A stretch of 64,000 nucleotides of DNA, from positions 1,488,001 to 1,552,000 of the forward strand of contig OZ005705.1 in NCBI GenBank assembly GCA_963930775.1, given 5' to 3'. Position 1 is the first letter of the stretch. Each line of letters begins with the position of its first letter. Of the stretch, positions 22,601 through 36,757 are shown in pieces. Position numbers and translations under genes: made by a program. Source of the stretch: Cliona cf. orientalis (taxonomy: Eukaryota > Porifera > Demospongiae > Clionaida > Clionaidae). The notes below the pieces were generated by a model. That model made no database searches, was not told the DNA's origin, and saw nothing but the letters and a program-made list of their open reading frames with translations.

Positions 22601-25261
22601 ACTAAGCACATAAATTTTAATTATCATTATCTTCAGGATAATGTTGCATCTTACACCTGTATTTGCGAACCTGGTTGGACTGGTGCCAACTGTGATCAAA
22701 ACATCAATGACTGTGACCCCAACCCCTGTCTAAATGGAGCAACATGCAATGTAAGTACATCTCAGGTTGTACACATGTGTAGGCCTAGCTACCAGTTTAT
22801 TTGATTAATTGTGCCATTACTGCAGTAATTCCATGCTTGTTAATCCTTATTATGTGACCTGCTATGAGAAAAGGGACTGTTCGAGGTAGTAGTATGAAAC
22901 ATGATCAATTTTTATCATAATAATGAACAACTTGCTTTCTACAAATGCAGTATAGTGAGTATATACTTTTTTCAGAGCTGGTCACATAATAATATTATCA
23001 TACACAATCCTTTGCCGATTCTTAGGTATGGTGCTATACTGAAGCATTGTATTATACACTCCATACTAGTTAGTAATCTTGAACTCATGCACTGGTAATT
23101 AAAATGTTTCAGGCCAAACTCTTTCAAAATTACATGGATCAATAGCCCTAATATTCTATTAATTACGATTACTTTGTAATCATGAAAGTAGCTACAACTA
23201 GAATTATAATCATAATTATAAGCAATGCCAGCTTATTATTCAAGTTACACGTTTATTTTCAATCAGGATGGAGTGGCCGGCTTTACTTGCTCTTGTATTG
23301 CTGGGTGGGAGGGAGACACTTGTAATGTCAATGTCAATGACTGCGGATCAGAGTCATGCCTGAATGGTGGTATATGTCGAGTAAGTAAAGATTTATATGT
23401 TTGCAAACCAAATTGTATAGAGTGCTAGCTTCAAAATTTATCATGAATATACATATTCTGTTGTAATGGTGCAGGATGGAGTCAGCTCCTTCAGCTGCTC
23501 ATGTGTAGAGGGCTATGAGGGAGACCGCTGTGAGACCAACACCAATGACTGTGATCCAAACCCTTGTGAAAATGGAGGAATTTGTCATGTAATTACCCTA
23601 ATCCCACCGATGCATTTATTTAACCTTAATAAATTTTGTTATAGGATCAGATTAATGCTTACCAGTGTGATTGTGAGGCAGGGTGGACTGGGGAAAGGTG
23701 CAGTGTTAACATTGATGACTGTGCTGCTGATCCTTGCCAGAATGGAGGGCGCTGCTTTGTGAGTTTAAAACAGACTTTCGCTTTAGGCTTCAGTGCCAGT
23801 CACCTATGCATGTTCATATTAGGACCTAGTTGCTGATTATTTCTGTGCTTGTCCACCTGGCTGGGACAGTAAGGACTGTGAGGTGGAGAGAGACGAGTGC
23901 TCTTCTGGACCCTGTCTCAATGGAGCAACCTGCACTGTAAGCAAAAATACTACATGTATAAAATTATAATAATGGCCATGCAGTCAGAGGAATATGTAAT
24001 TCATCACAAAAATCAAGTATAAATCCCGAAATTACTCCACACAGGATCTGTTTGATGACTATGAGTGCATATGTGATGATGGATTTTTTGGTCGTCGCTG
24101 TGAGAATGCTATTGATCCCTGTCTCCCACGGCCGTGCCAAAATGGAGCTACTTGCACAGTCTCAAATAACGGCTACCAGTGCACCTGCCCAGAAGAGTTT
24201 GATGTATGACATGTGGAAATTTTATATATACTGCACATTAATATTTAAATTTGTGCTAATAGGGTGGAAATTGTGAGATTGACATGAACATGTGTCGTTT
24301 CAGCCCTTGTCTCAATGGTGGAACATGCAGCAACTCTCCCAACACATTTAAGTGTACATGTGCCCCGGGATTCAATGGGTCCACCTGTGAACGTAAGACT
24401 ATCTCTGATGCAGAAGCAGGACAACAAGGTAAATTAATAAATGCCTATACTAGCTATCTTATTACATTATGAGCTCTTTGTATTCACATACAGGTGCTTC
24501 TGATGCTCCAGGAGGAGGTGGAGTAGTTGCCTTTGTAGGAGGGGGTCTGGCTGCAGTATTCATCATCATAGTGCTGGTTGTGGTTATTGCCATTCTAGTG
24601 GCTGTCGTTTGTGTGAAAAAGAGGAAAACAAGCGTGAACGGTATGAATTTTTTTTTGTTGTTGTTTACAGCGGTTTAGTCATCAGTGGTCGTTCTCTACT
24701 AATATTCTATAGTAGTTATATTATAGCCCCTGGCAATATTGATATGCATGGGCCATGCACTGTTTCTTTAAGTTAATTATAAAGGCATTCAAAGAGTTCA
24801 ATGAGTATAATAATAATCATGTTCATGATAGCCACTTCATGTGATGATCAATAAATTTTGTTGTTTCAGATACTCCGACGTATACGTATGATAATGCCAC
24901 TGATAACCCAGTCTATGCTTTGAACATTCCCAATGGGAGCGATACATTCCCAAAAAGTGCTGCCAAGTTTGAAGAGGAACCTTGTCCTCTCTATGAAGAG
25001 TTGGATATTAATCTCGGTAAAGAATGTTTCCTAATATTGACTTCCCTCTTAAGTAATTATGTTTCCAACATCTCTTTACATAAATTTACAGATGATAGCC
25101 TGTACACCGTCATGAAGCCAGTCAGCATACTTGCACCCACAACCTTTTCTGGAGACGTGGAGAAGGCAGACCTCAGCAAAGGAGCAGAGGCAGCTAAGGG
25201 GGAAGCTTGTGATTATGATATCCCAAAATCCATCAGTGAAAATCCCTATGAGATTCGATGA
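19627..25261 (+). CDS. Delta: D2: Delta-like DSL Notch ligand, about 15 EGF repeats, tyrosine-rich tail
   Basis: Seen: 21 exons, 19627-19698, 19784-20074, 20226-20541, 20639-20699, 20758-20816, 21085-21162, 21224-21393, 21458-21571, 21629-21742, 21801-21914, 22324-22434, 22637-22750, 23267-23380, 23475-23588, 23645-23758, 23823-23936, 24045-24203, 24263-24428, 24494-24640, 24870-25016 and 25092-25261; 952 residues, all phases joining. Order: signal peptide, MNNL, DSL ([11 protein letters not shown]), two atypical EGFs, about 13 EGFs, transmembrane helix in exon 19. The 113-residue tail carries NPVYA, PLYEEL, YTVMKP and YDIPK, and ends ENPYEIR. Known: NPxY binds PTB domains, and YxxP/YEEL-type sites suit SH2 domains when phosphorylated. 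Inference: ligand with its own intracellular signalling or endocytic sorting code. ATG 19627 precedes a hydrophobic stretch; 19636 is an alternative start. Confidence 0.88.
22499..22557. repeat. perfect 29-bp inverted repeat with 1-base loop (D2 intron 11)
   Basis: Left arm 22499-22527 and right arm 22529-22557 are exact reverse complements around one C. The RNA would form a long perfect hairpin. It lies in the intron between 22434 and 22637. Confidence 0.9.
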
Positions 25262-25823
25262 CACAAATCATGACATTGTATAATTTCAGTCTTTATCACA
25301 TTGTTGTAATGTAGCTTACCGAGTAGCTAATCATGTGAACAGTGACTATGAGCAATAATACTACATTTTGGTAGACAGTCTTGATACTATAAAATGTATT
25401 AACAATGTCAAGAGCCAATGAATTGATATAAGCTGAACTGACTGGAGTTCATGGTGACACTGTGTGCATATTATAGTATACTTCATCCAGGCAGCAGAAT
25501 CATTAGAGCATATGCACCTAATTATAATATGGAGATCAAGTATGATAGGGATCTGGGAACGATCGAGACTATATAGTGCTGCCACTGGTAGGAAAAAATT
25601 TCAGACTAACCAATTTTATTATAGTCAACCATGAGCCTGTCACACTCATAATACAGGGTCCCTCCCACAGCCTGACTGCATGATATACTCCTGCAGCTAG
25701 GAAATGGGAATGAACAGAGGATCATGTGACAGTGCAAGTATGGAGGCTCCACCCATATCATCCTGCATGAATATAATTATATAGAATGAGGAAGCACACA
25801 GTATCTGACAGAACATTAACAAA
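25262..25823. other. D2 3' flank and D3 promoter region
   Basis: About 560 bp repeated, with small indels, at 28668-29057. Contains ATGGGAA at 25704-25710, which fits the CSL/Su(H) consensus RTGRGAR, and GGCTCCACCCA near 25745, about 80 bp before the D3 start. Confidence 0.6.
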
Positions 25824-28667
<2,844 letters not shown>

Positions 28668-29057
28668 CACAGATCATGACATTGAATAATTTCAGTCTTT
28701 ATCACATTGTTGTAATGTAGCTTACCGAGTAGCTAATCATGTGAACAGTGACTATGAGCAACAATACTACATTTTGGTACAGACAGTCTTGATACTATAA
28801 AATGTATTATACTACAGTAACAATGTCAAGAGCCAATGAATTGATATAATAATATTATACTGAACTGACTGGAGTTCATGGTGTGTGCATACTTCATCCA
28901 GGCAGCAGAATCATTAGAGCTAGGAAATGGGAATGGACAGAGGATACATTGATCATGTGACATGCAGTGCAAGTATGGAGCTCCACCCATATCATCCTGC
29001 ATGAATATAATTATATAGAATGAGGAAGCACACAGTATCTGACAGAACATTAACAAA
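28668..29057. promoter_or_regulatory. D3 3' flank and D4 promoter
   Basis: Second copy of the 25262-25823 flank. ATGGGAA (CSL-type core) at 28927-28933 and GGAGCTCCACCCA near 28976-28988, about 75 bp before the D4 start codon. Confidence 0.5.
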
Positions 29058-32000
29058 ATGATGAAGCTGACAGTAGTCACATCGCTGCTGGTTCCATGGA
29101 TAATATTATTATTAGTGTTGCTATTGCCAAAGGTAAGTGATAACTGCAGTGTGGTCATATTTATGGTCAATCATTAGCTGAATAAATGCTGAGTCCAGAC
29201 ATCTTTGGGGCAATAATTAAGCGTGTTTGTTGCAGCTCACTGAGGCAGACTATGTGCTGGAGGTGAGGGCTCACTCTTATGAGAATAGGGACCATGGATA
29301 CAGCGATGGTGGCTGCTGTGATCCTGGCTGTGGAGTTTGTGACAATCTATTTGTCTTTTGTCTGCAAGAATTATCTACAGCAAATGATGGAGACCCCAAT
29401 AGCTGTCCACTGGGCAGGTTCAATACAGTGTCGTCTATAGAAAATGACAGTTTCACCTTCAGCTCACCAATTGCCAGTGGTGTGCCAAATCCAATGATTT
29501 TCAATGGAAGTGTGTGGCCTGTAAGTCATAATACAAGCTCACCCTGCATGCCCACATACCGGTAATAATTATATAATGCAGGGTAGAGTGAGATTATTTA
29601 TTCAAGTAGAGGATTATGATCCTATTGGTTCCAATGAGCACGTTGATGATGTTTATATCACTATAATGTTGACTCCAAGCTCTTCATTTACTTCAAGAAG
29701 AGCATATGACGGTATTCATGGAAACAGCAGGATCGAATTGAGCTTCAGACTTCAGTGTACGAACAGCTTCTATGGCAGTAACTGTACTACATTTTGTATG
29801 CCTAGAAACGACAGTGAAGGACGCTATGAGTGTGGACCTGATGGAGAGAGGATATGCTTGAGTGGATGGAGTGACCCCTCTAGAAATTGTACTGTATGTA
29901 AGTCATGCATGCATGGTGTATGCAGCGAGACCAGCTAGCATGCATGCACCTTAAGATTCACCTGTCTATGTTAATGCATACAAACGGCTAGCATTACATT
30001 CAACTAATGATGGTTAGCTATCTAGCTTTGCAGCTATTCTTGCAGTGGTTAGGGCTTAAGTTTTCTTTTTGCATAAGATAACACATTTAGCTAATACAAG
30101 CGCATAATAATGACTCGCCTATAATATCCCATGACAGTGCCATACCGATAATATAGCCTACGGTAATGCAATCTCTCTGCTCTCTTTTGCTTCAGAGGTA
30201 CACGAGAGTACTTATTTTGTTAACTGCCATTGTGTAAATGGACATGAGATAGGTAGTGACACATAACACGATCCATATGCATGTTTTTGATGGTTACGGT
30301 AATACCGAATTGTATCTTGTTCATTAGCAGCAACCATGATCATTAATTTTCTACAAAACCTGTAGCTAGTATCAAGGGCTTATAGACTAGTATTTAATAT
30401 GTGTATATATACCCCTGGCAACATCAGCCTGTCTAATAATATACCAGGCCATACATTGACCAAGATAGCTCCTGTAACTGTATCCTTGGCCCCTCAATAC
30501 CACATTTATTATGGAGCTATCCACTTGTTTGGGAATATAATAATATTAATGTAGGTGGATGATTTAAATGCTGCATGCACATGCAATTAATATGCATGTT
30601 ACATATCATGCTCAGCCTGATAATTTTAAAGTGTGATCGATGTATGCACCTTGAAAGTGCATAAAACTTCAAAGTTAATAATATTATTATTATCTCTAGA
30701 TCTTTCTTGTGAACAAGAGGCACCCTGCCTGAATGGAGGCAACTGTACTAACGATGGTGGTGGTGGCTACTTCTGTTCCTGCCTCCCAGCATACAATGGC
30801 ACCAACTGTGAAAATTTAATCGAAGTAGACGAGTGTGCTTCAGATCCCTGCATGAATGGAGCCTGTCAGCAGGTACCTGTATACACATAATACACCTTCT
30901 GCTACTAGTAACCAACCAATATTACGATTCTGCTACCTATCTTCAATATTCTTCCTATAGGATCAGATCAATGGCTACCAGTGTGTCTGTGAGGCAGGGT
31001 GGACTGGGGAAAGGTGTGGTATTAACATTGATGACTGTGCTACTGATCCCTGCCAGAATAATGGTACTTGCCATGTGAGTTCACATGTAGATAAAGTGAT
31101 AATAATTAGTTATACAATGTCATATCAAGGATGTATAGATCTCCCATTGGTCATATAATAATTATTATTATATTTACGGTGGCCGAGAGAGACACTGCCC
31201 TTCTCGGCCACATATTCATACATGCAGGATCAAATTGCTGGCTACATCTGTGTCTGTCTACCAGGCTGGACTGGTGCTAACTGCACTGAAGATACTGATA
31301 TAGATGAGTGTGTCCCTCAGCCATGCATGAATAATGCCACCTGCATTGTAAGTGAAAGTGCTTATCTGGTACTGGTAATTATTTTGATCTGTAGACACAA
31401 TGATTATTGCTACTCTCATGTAGAATCAGTTAAATGACTACGAATGTTTATGTCAAGAGGGCTATTTTGGTCACAACTGTGAGTACATCAACGTCACTGA
31501 TTACTGCCTCCCTCAACCTTGCCAAAATGGAGCCAACTGCAGCAATCTCTTGGAAGATTATCAGTGTAATTGTTCACAAGGTTTTGATGTACGTATGCAT
31601 ACGTATTATATGTAGTACTGGTAGCTATTCATGATCATGCACCTTAATTGGTATGATTTGTGCATATACCCTTGCATTGTACAGGGAAGGAATTGTGAGA
31701 ATGATCTGAATATGTGTCGCTCCAGCCCTTGTCTTAATGGTGGAACATGCAGCAACTCTCCTGACTCGTTTGAATGTATGTGTGCCCCAGGGTTCAATGG
31801 CTCTACCTGTGAACTCACGATCAACGTCACTGACACAAAGCCTACTCTGCAAGGTGAGATTTCTGATTGCATAATACGATATACATCTTAGGAAATTTAA
31901 TAGTCCAGTGGAATCCCTCTATTCCAGACACCCAGACCCTGACCCTTAAGAACAGCTCGAGGTGTCCACATAATGGGGTAGTTTTTGTGGTAGCCAAGTA

Positions 32001-34863
32001 ACTAGCAGAAGTGCAGGCTTGCACACGTTAGTGAGCCACTCAACAATAGCTTGCAGCGAGACCAGCTAGCATACACCTTAAGATTCACCTGTCTATATTA
32101 ATACATACAAACGGCCAGCATTAATCTATGCAGCTATTCTCGCAGTTTAGGGCTTTTCTTTTTGCATAAGATAACACATTTAGCTAACACAAGCACATAA
32201 TAATGACTTGCCTATAATATCCCATGACAGTGCCGTGCTGACAAAGCCATATTATAGTAATGCAATCTCTCTGCTCTCTTTCGCTTCAGAGATACATGAG
32301 AGTACTTATTTTGTTAACTGCCATTGTGTAAATGGACATGACATAGGTAGTGACACATAACACGATCCATGTTTTTGATGGTTACGGTAATACCGTGTTG
32401 TATCTTATTCATTAGCAGCAACCATGATCATTAATTTTCTACAAAACCAGCTATAGTATTTAATATGTGTATACCCCTGGCAACATCAGCCTGTCTAATA
32501 ATATGCCAGGCCATATATTGACCAAGACAGTTACTGTAACTGTATCCTTGGCCCCTCAATACCAGATTATGGAGTTAATAGATCTATATCCACTTGTTTG
32601 GGAATAATGCTGCACATGCAACTAATATGCAAGCATATCGTGCTCATGATCAGCCTGATGAAGAATATTATTTAAAGTAGCTATGACGTATACACCTTGG
32701 ATTTTGAAGTGCATAAAACTTCAATATTATTATCTCTAGACCTTTCCTGTGAACAAGAGGCACCCTGCCTGAATGGAGGCAACTGTACTAACGATGGTGG
32801 TGGTGGCTATTTCTGTTCCTGCCTCCCAGCATACAATGGCACCAACTGTGAAATCAAAGTAGACAAGTGTGCTTCAGATCCCTGCATGAATGGAGCCTGT
32901 CAGCAGGTATTTTGTATAGCTACATGTCATGCATAGTAGGCCCAAGGGTACATGGCCAAAGAAGACCATGCACCCTACTATTCTGACCCCAACCCTTGTG
33001 AAAATGGAGGAGCTTGTTGGGTGATAAATATTGATCTTACTGCCAATAGCTGCATGCTACTTCTCTGTAAATATTCTTCCTATAGGATCAGATCAATGGC
33101 TACCAGTGTGTCTGTGAAGCTGGGTGGACCGGGGAAAGGTGTGGTGTTAACATTGATGACTGTGCTGATGATCCTTGCCAAAATAATGGTACTTGCGATG
33201 TGAGTTCACATATAGATAAAGTGATAATAAGGTCATAATAATATTCATACATGCAGGATCAAATTGCTGGCTACATCTGTGTCTGTCTACCAGGCTGGAC
33301 TGGTGCTAACTGCATTGAAGATACTGATATAGATGAGTGTATCCCTCAGCCATGCATGAATAATGCCACCTGCATTGTAAGTGAAAGTGCTTATCTGGTA
33401 CTGGTAATTATTTTGATCTGTAGACACAATAATTATTGCTATACTCTCATGTAGAATCAGTTAAATGACTACGAATGTTTATGTCAAGAGGGCTATTTTG
33501 GTCACAACTGTGAGTACATTAACGTCACTGATTACTGCCTCCCTCAACCTTGCCAAAATGGAGCCAACTGCAGCAATCTCTTGGAAGATTATCAGTGTAA
33601 TTGTTTACAAGGTTTTGATGTACGTATACATGCGTGTTATATATTATAGTAGCTATTCATGATTATGCACATAATTATGAGTAAGTACGTAAGCATAACG
33701 TAATCATGCACATGGGCTGTGCATGGGCGGAACATCTCACTGCGTGCGTGCTTTTTTGATATTAAGTTTTTCATAACTGATGTACTCGAGGTAAATTAAC
33801 TTTAAGAATTGATATAACTTTTATCACATTTGTAATGTTTAATTTTACTTGGGATTTTTGTCCACCTTGGAATGCCATGCAAATGCTTTCAAATTGGTAT
33901 AATTCGTGCATATACCCTTGCATTGTACAGGGAAGGAATTGTGAGAATGATCTGAATATGTGTCGTTCCAGCCCTTGTCTCAATGGTGGAACATGCAGCA
34001 ACTCTCCTAACACATTTGGATGTACCTGTGCCCCGGGATTCACTGGTCCCATTTGTAACGACACCGAGGAGAATACGATCGACCACTGTCTCCCCCAACC
34101 CTGCCAAAATGAAGCCAACTGCAGCAATCTCTTAAATAACTACCTGTGTACATGTCCACATGACTACAGCGTATGCCATATCTGTTAAATTTTTTTACCC
34201 AACTTTCTGGACTTTATTGGTTGTATTGTGCTTAAACAGGGAAGGAATTGTGAGAATGATTTGAACATGTGTCGCTCCAGCCCTTGTCTCAATGGTGGAA
34301 CATGCAGCAACTCTCCCGACTCGTTTGAATGTATGTGTGCCCCAGGATTCAATGGCTCTACCTGTGAACTCACGATCAACGTCACTGACACAAAGCCTAC
34401 TCTGCAAGGTGAGATTTCTGATTGCATAATACGATATACATCTTAGGAAATTTAATAGTCCAGTGGAATCCCTCTATTCCAGACACCCAGACCCTGACCC
34501 TTAGAACAGCTTGAGGTGTCCACATATTATTATACAGGGGTAGTTTTTTTTAATGAAGCTGTGATGGGGCCTGGCTCCATGAGTCTATAGTGTCCTGATT
34601 TCTCAGTGTTTCAGAGGTGCATAGTGGTATAGGTATTGATAACATCACTGTATGCTCTCTTTTGATTCCATGCAGGTTCATCTTCAGGGATTCGGAGTGA
34701 CATAGGAGTAATCGTGCCCGCAGTAGTAGTACCGGTACTGGTACTCCTTACCATACTAGTGCTGGTTGTGGTGGCTATTCTGGTGGTGACTATTGTTTGT
34801 GTGAAACGGAAAAAGAGTAGTAAAGCACATATTGTATTTGATACTGCAACTTTCCTAAACTAG
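29058..34863 (+). CDS. Delta: D4: Delta-like DSL ligand with internally duplicated EGF block
   Basis: Seen: 15 exons, 29058-29132, 29236-29520, 29582-29897, 30700-30872, 30961-31074, 31228-31347, 31424-31588, 31685-31853, 32740-32906, 33086-33199, 33257-33376, 33455-33619, 33931-34170, 34240-34408 and 34676-34863; 859 residues in frame. Signal peptide, MNNL, DSL ([27 protein letters not shown]), then about 14 ordinary EGFs. The two atypical EGFs that follow DSL in D1, D2 and D7 are missing: the DSL exon joins directly to [12 protein letters not shown]. Exons 4-8 and 9-14 are two copies of one phase-1 cassette. One transmembrane helix, then a tail of under 25 residues ([19 protein letters not shown]) with no NPxY. 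An alternative donor at 34820 could join an exon at 35138 that has lost its stop. Inference: Notch ligand lacking the EGF1-2 module and most tail signals. Confidence 0.8.
29898..30699 (+). other. D4 intron 3 (0.8 kb)
   Basis: No exon seen for the atypical EGF1-2 module that other members carry here. Its first part is duplicated at 26714-26938 and again at 32053 onward, so it contains two rearrangement boundaries. Confidence 0.5.
31900..31985. repeat. dispersed repeat, copy 1
   Basis: CAGTGGAATCCCTCTATTCC followed by AGACAC and a GAGGTGTCCACAT end. Related copies are at about 34455-34545, 39695-39780 and, inverted, 58018-58087, so this is an interspersed repeat unrelated to the genes. Confidence 0.7.
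34455..34545. repeat. dispersed repeat, copy 2
   Basis: Same repeat as 31900-31985, carried along by the internal D4 duplication. Confidence 0.65.
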
Positions 34864-35706
34864 TCAGTTTATTAATTAGCCTGTGCACACATACACGGCA
34901 GCATTAATAAACTTGGAACTATATTCGCTGAACACATATATATTAATATCCCAAAAACAAGTATTTAATAAGGCTTTGGTGCATGCATGTACTTTCAGCA
35001 ACGATTAGCATTATTATCATGTAGCCAACGCAATCTATAGAGACTATTAATTTTCATATTATAAATTTCTGCTGCATAATTATATTATTATTGCCAAATT
35101 GAAATGCTCCAGTGAAATGCCAATCTCTTACTAACAGATACCTTCATAAAGTTGGCTAACTCTGAGAGCACAATTGCATGCAATAATCAGTGTGTAGATC
35201 TATCTACGATTCATACAATTTTTGTAGCAGCTGCTAATGTTTACTGTACATACTATTGCTTGCCACTTTTGTCAGCTGCATGCAAGTGTACAGTAACAGT
35301 TTACTTACATTCAATCAGTGTTTATTGCAGCACACGGTTCATAATGCTGTGCAGTTTGCACAACATACTATGGAGTGTAGTGAGTAACTGTCGACATCAG
35401 CTGTGCCCAGATATCCACTCAGATCAGGTGCATGAATTCAGCTATATCTAGCTAGTAGTAGTAAGAAAGTACATGCCAAACAAGTTAGTAGGCTAAGATA
35501 ACTTCCGGCTCGTTGCTTGTATAAAATCTTCCCTTGGTCTAGCAAGCCAAGCAAGTGGGGGGTATTAAATTATGTAATTTCCCCCTTCCCGCGGATAGTA
35601 AGAGGTGTGGCTTATTGCTGTCACGCATTTGAGCTCCACCCACTCCAATTCCAGATATTAATCTTAAAACAGATAGAATAATCGAACATAGTTGATACAC
35701 TCCAGA
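34864..35706. other. D4 3' flank and D5 promoter region, duplicated before D7
   Basis: Closely matches 40070-41080 downstream of D6. It includes the relic of a tail exon at 35138 (acceptor CTAACAG). TTTGAGCTCCACCCACTCC at about 35628 lies 75 bp before the lost D5 start. Relative to the other copy, sequence between two GAGAG repeats at about 35165, including the tail exon's stop, has been deleted. Confidence 0.6.
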
Positions 35707-36524
35707 GCGAAAAGCTGAACTGGGAATTATTACATCGTTACTATTCTTAGAGAGTGCAGTGCTACCACAGGTGAGCTAGAACGCCGTTGATATACACGCA
35801 GATGTGCTGCATGTGCAGATGCAAGCACAAACCCTATTAGCAGTTGCTTTTACCCTGCATAGCTCATCCAAGCTGACTACGTGCTGGAGGTGAGGGCGCA
35901 CACCTACCGAAACAGCCGCAGCAGAGACCGCAATGGTGACTGCTGTGATGTCTTCTTCGGCTGTAATGAGTGTGACAATCAGTTTGTCTTCTGCCTGCGA
36001 GAATCATCTAGCTACCTCAAATGGAAATTCCAACTACTGTCCACTGGGCAGATACAGCACAGGGGAGATAGGAGATGATAGTTTCACATTTAGAATTCCA
36101 ATTGCCAGCGGTGTACCAAATCCAATGACTTTCACAGGAAGTGTATGGCCAATAAGTTGCTCATTATTATTATTATGATAATGCATGCATGACATTGCTT
36201 ATTATCATGTGCAGGGTACAGTGACATTGTTTATTGAAGTGGAGGATAATGATTTATTTTTTGATGACCACGTTGACGATGTCTATGCCACTATAACACA
36301 GAGCCCAAGTTCCTCATTTTCTTCAAATACACTGGTGTCCATGGAAACAGCAGGATTGAACTGAGCTTTGGAGTTCAGTGTACAGGTGATTTTTATGGCA
36401 GTAACTGTGCCATAAACCCTGTGGCTAGAGACGACAGTAGAGGACACTACAGGTGTGGGTCAAATGGAGAGACGATATGTTTAAGTGGATGGAGTGAGCC
36501 AGTCAGTGACTGTAGCTACAACAG
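35707..36524 (+). pseudogene. D5: Delta-like pseudogene (signal, MNNL and DSL remnants)
   Basis: Seen: remnants of exon 1 (to 35770), exon 2 (35863-36151) and exon 3 (36215-36524), most similar to D7. Disabling changes against D7: the start region ATGGCGGGG is missing; a frame change lies in exon 2 near 36011-36030; the exon 2 donor GTAAGT reads ATAAGT (36152); about 7 bp is lost near 36326; a DSL cysteine is lost (GCCATAAACCCTGTG). No EGF, transmembrane or tail exon follows. At about 36605 the sequence jumps into the promoter of the next gene. Confidence 0.88.
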
Positions 36525-36757
36525 GTAGCTATTATTGCAGAGATAGCATGCACAATGTAGAGTTAATGAAAGCACATGTATGTTAGTGTACTTTCTCCCG
36601 ACATGCAAGGTCCCTCCCTCAGACTGATACTCCTGCAGCTAGGAAATGGGAATGAACAGAGGACACACAATGATCATGTGACTTGCCCATATCATCCTGC
36701 ATGAATATAATTATATAACATGAGGAAGCACACAGTATCTGATAGAACATTAATAAA

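Larger units (their letters stand above)
29919..34560 (+). repeat. internal tandem duplication of about 2.1 kb in D4
   Basis: The segment starting GCAGCGAGACCAGCTAGC recurs at about 32053, and both copies run through the same intron and EGF exons to the CTCTGCAAG/GTGAG donor (31853 and 34408) and the dispersed repeat after it. Copy 2 gained one 240-bp EGF exon (33931-34170) and an EGF remnant near 32985-33020. Confidence 0.8.

Noticed and set aside
35152..35451. Frame of 99 codons after D4 as a continuing D4 tail
   Set aside because: It starts as the relic tail exon but runs on only because its stop lies in a deleted segment. The rest is duplicated non-coding DNA with different frames at 40540-40825.
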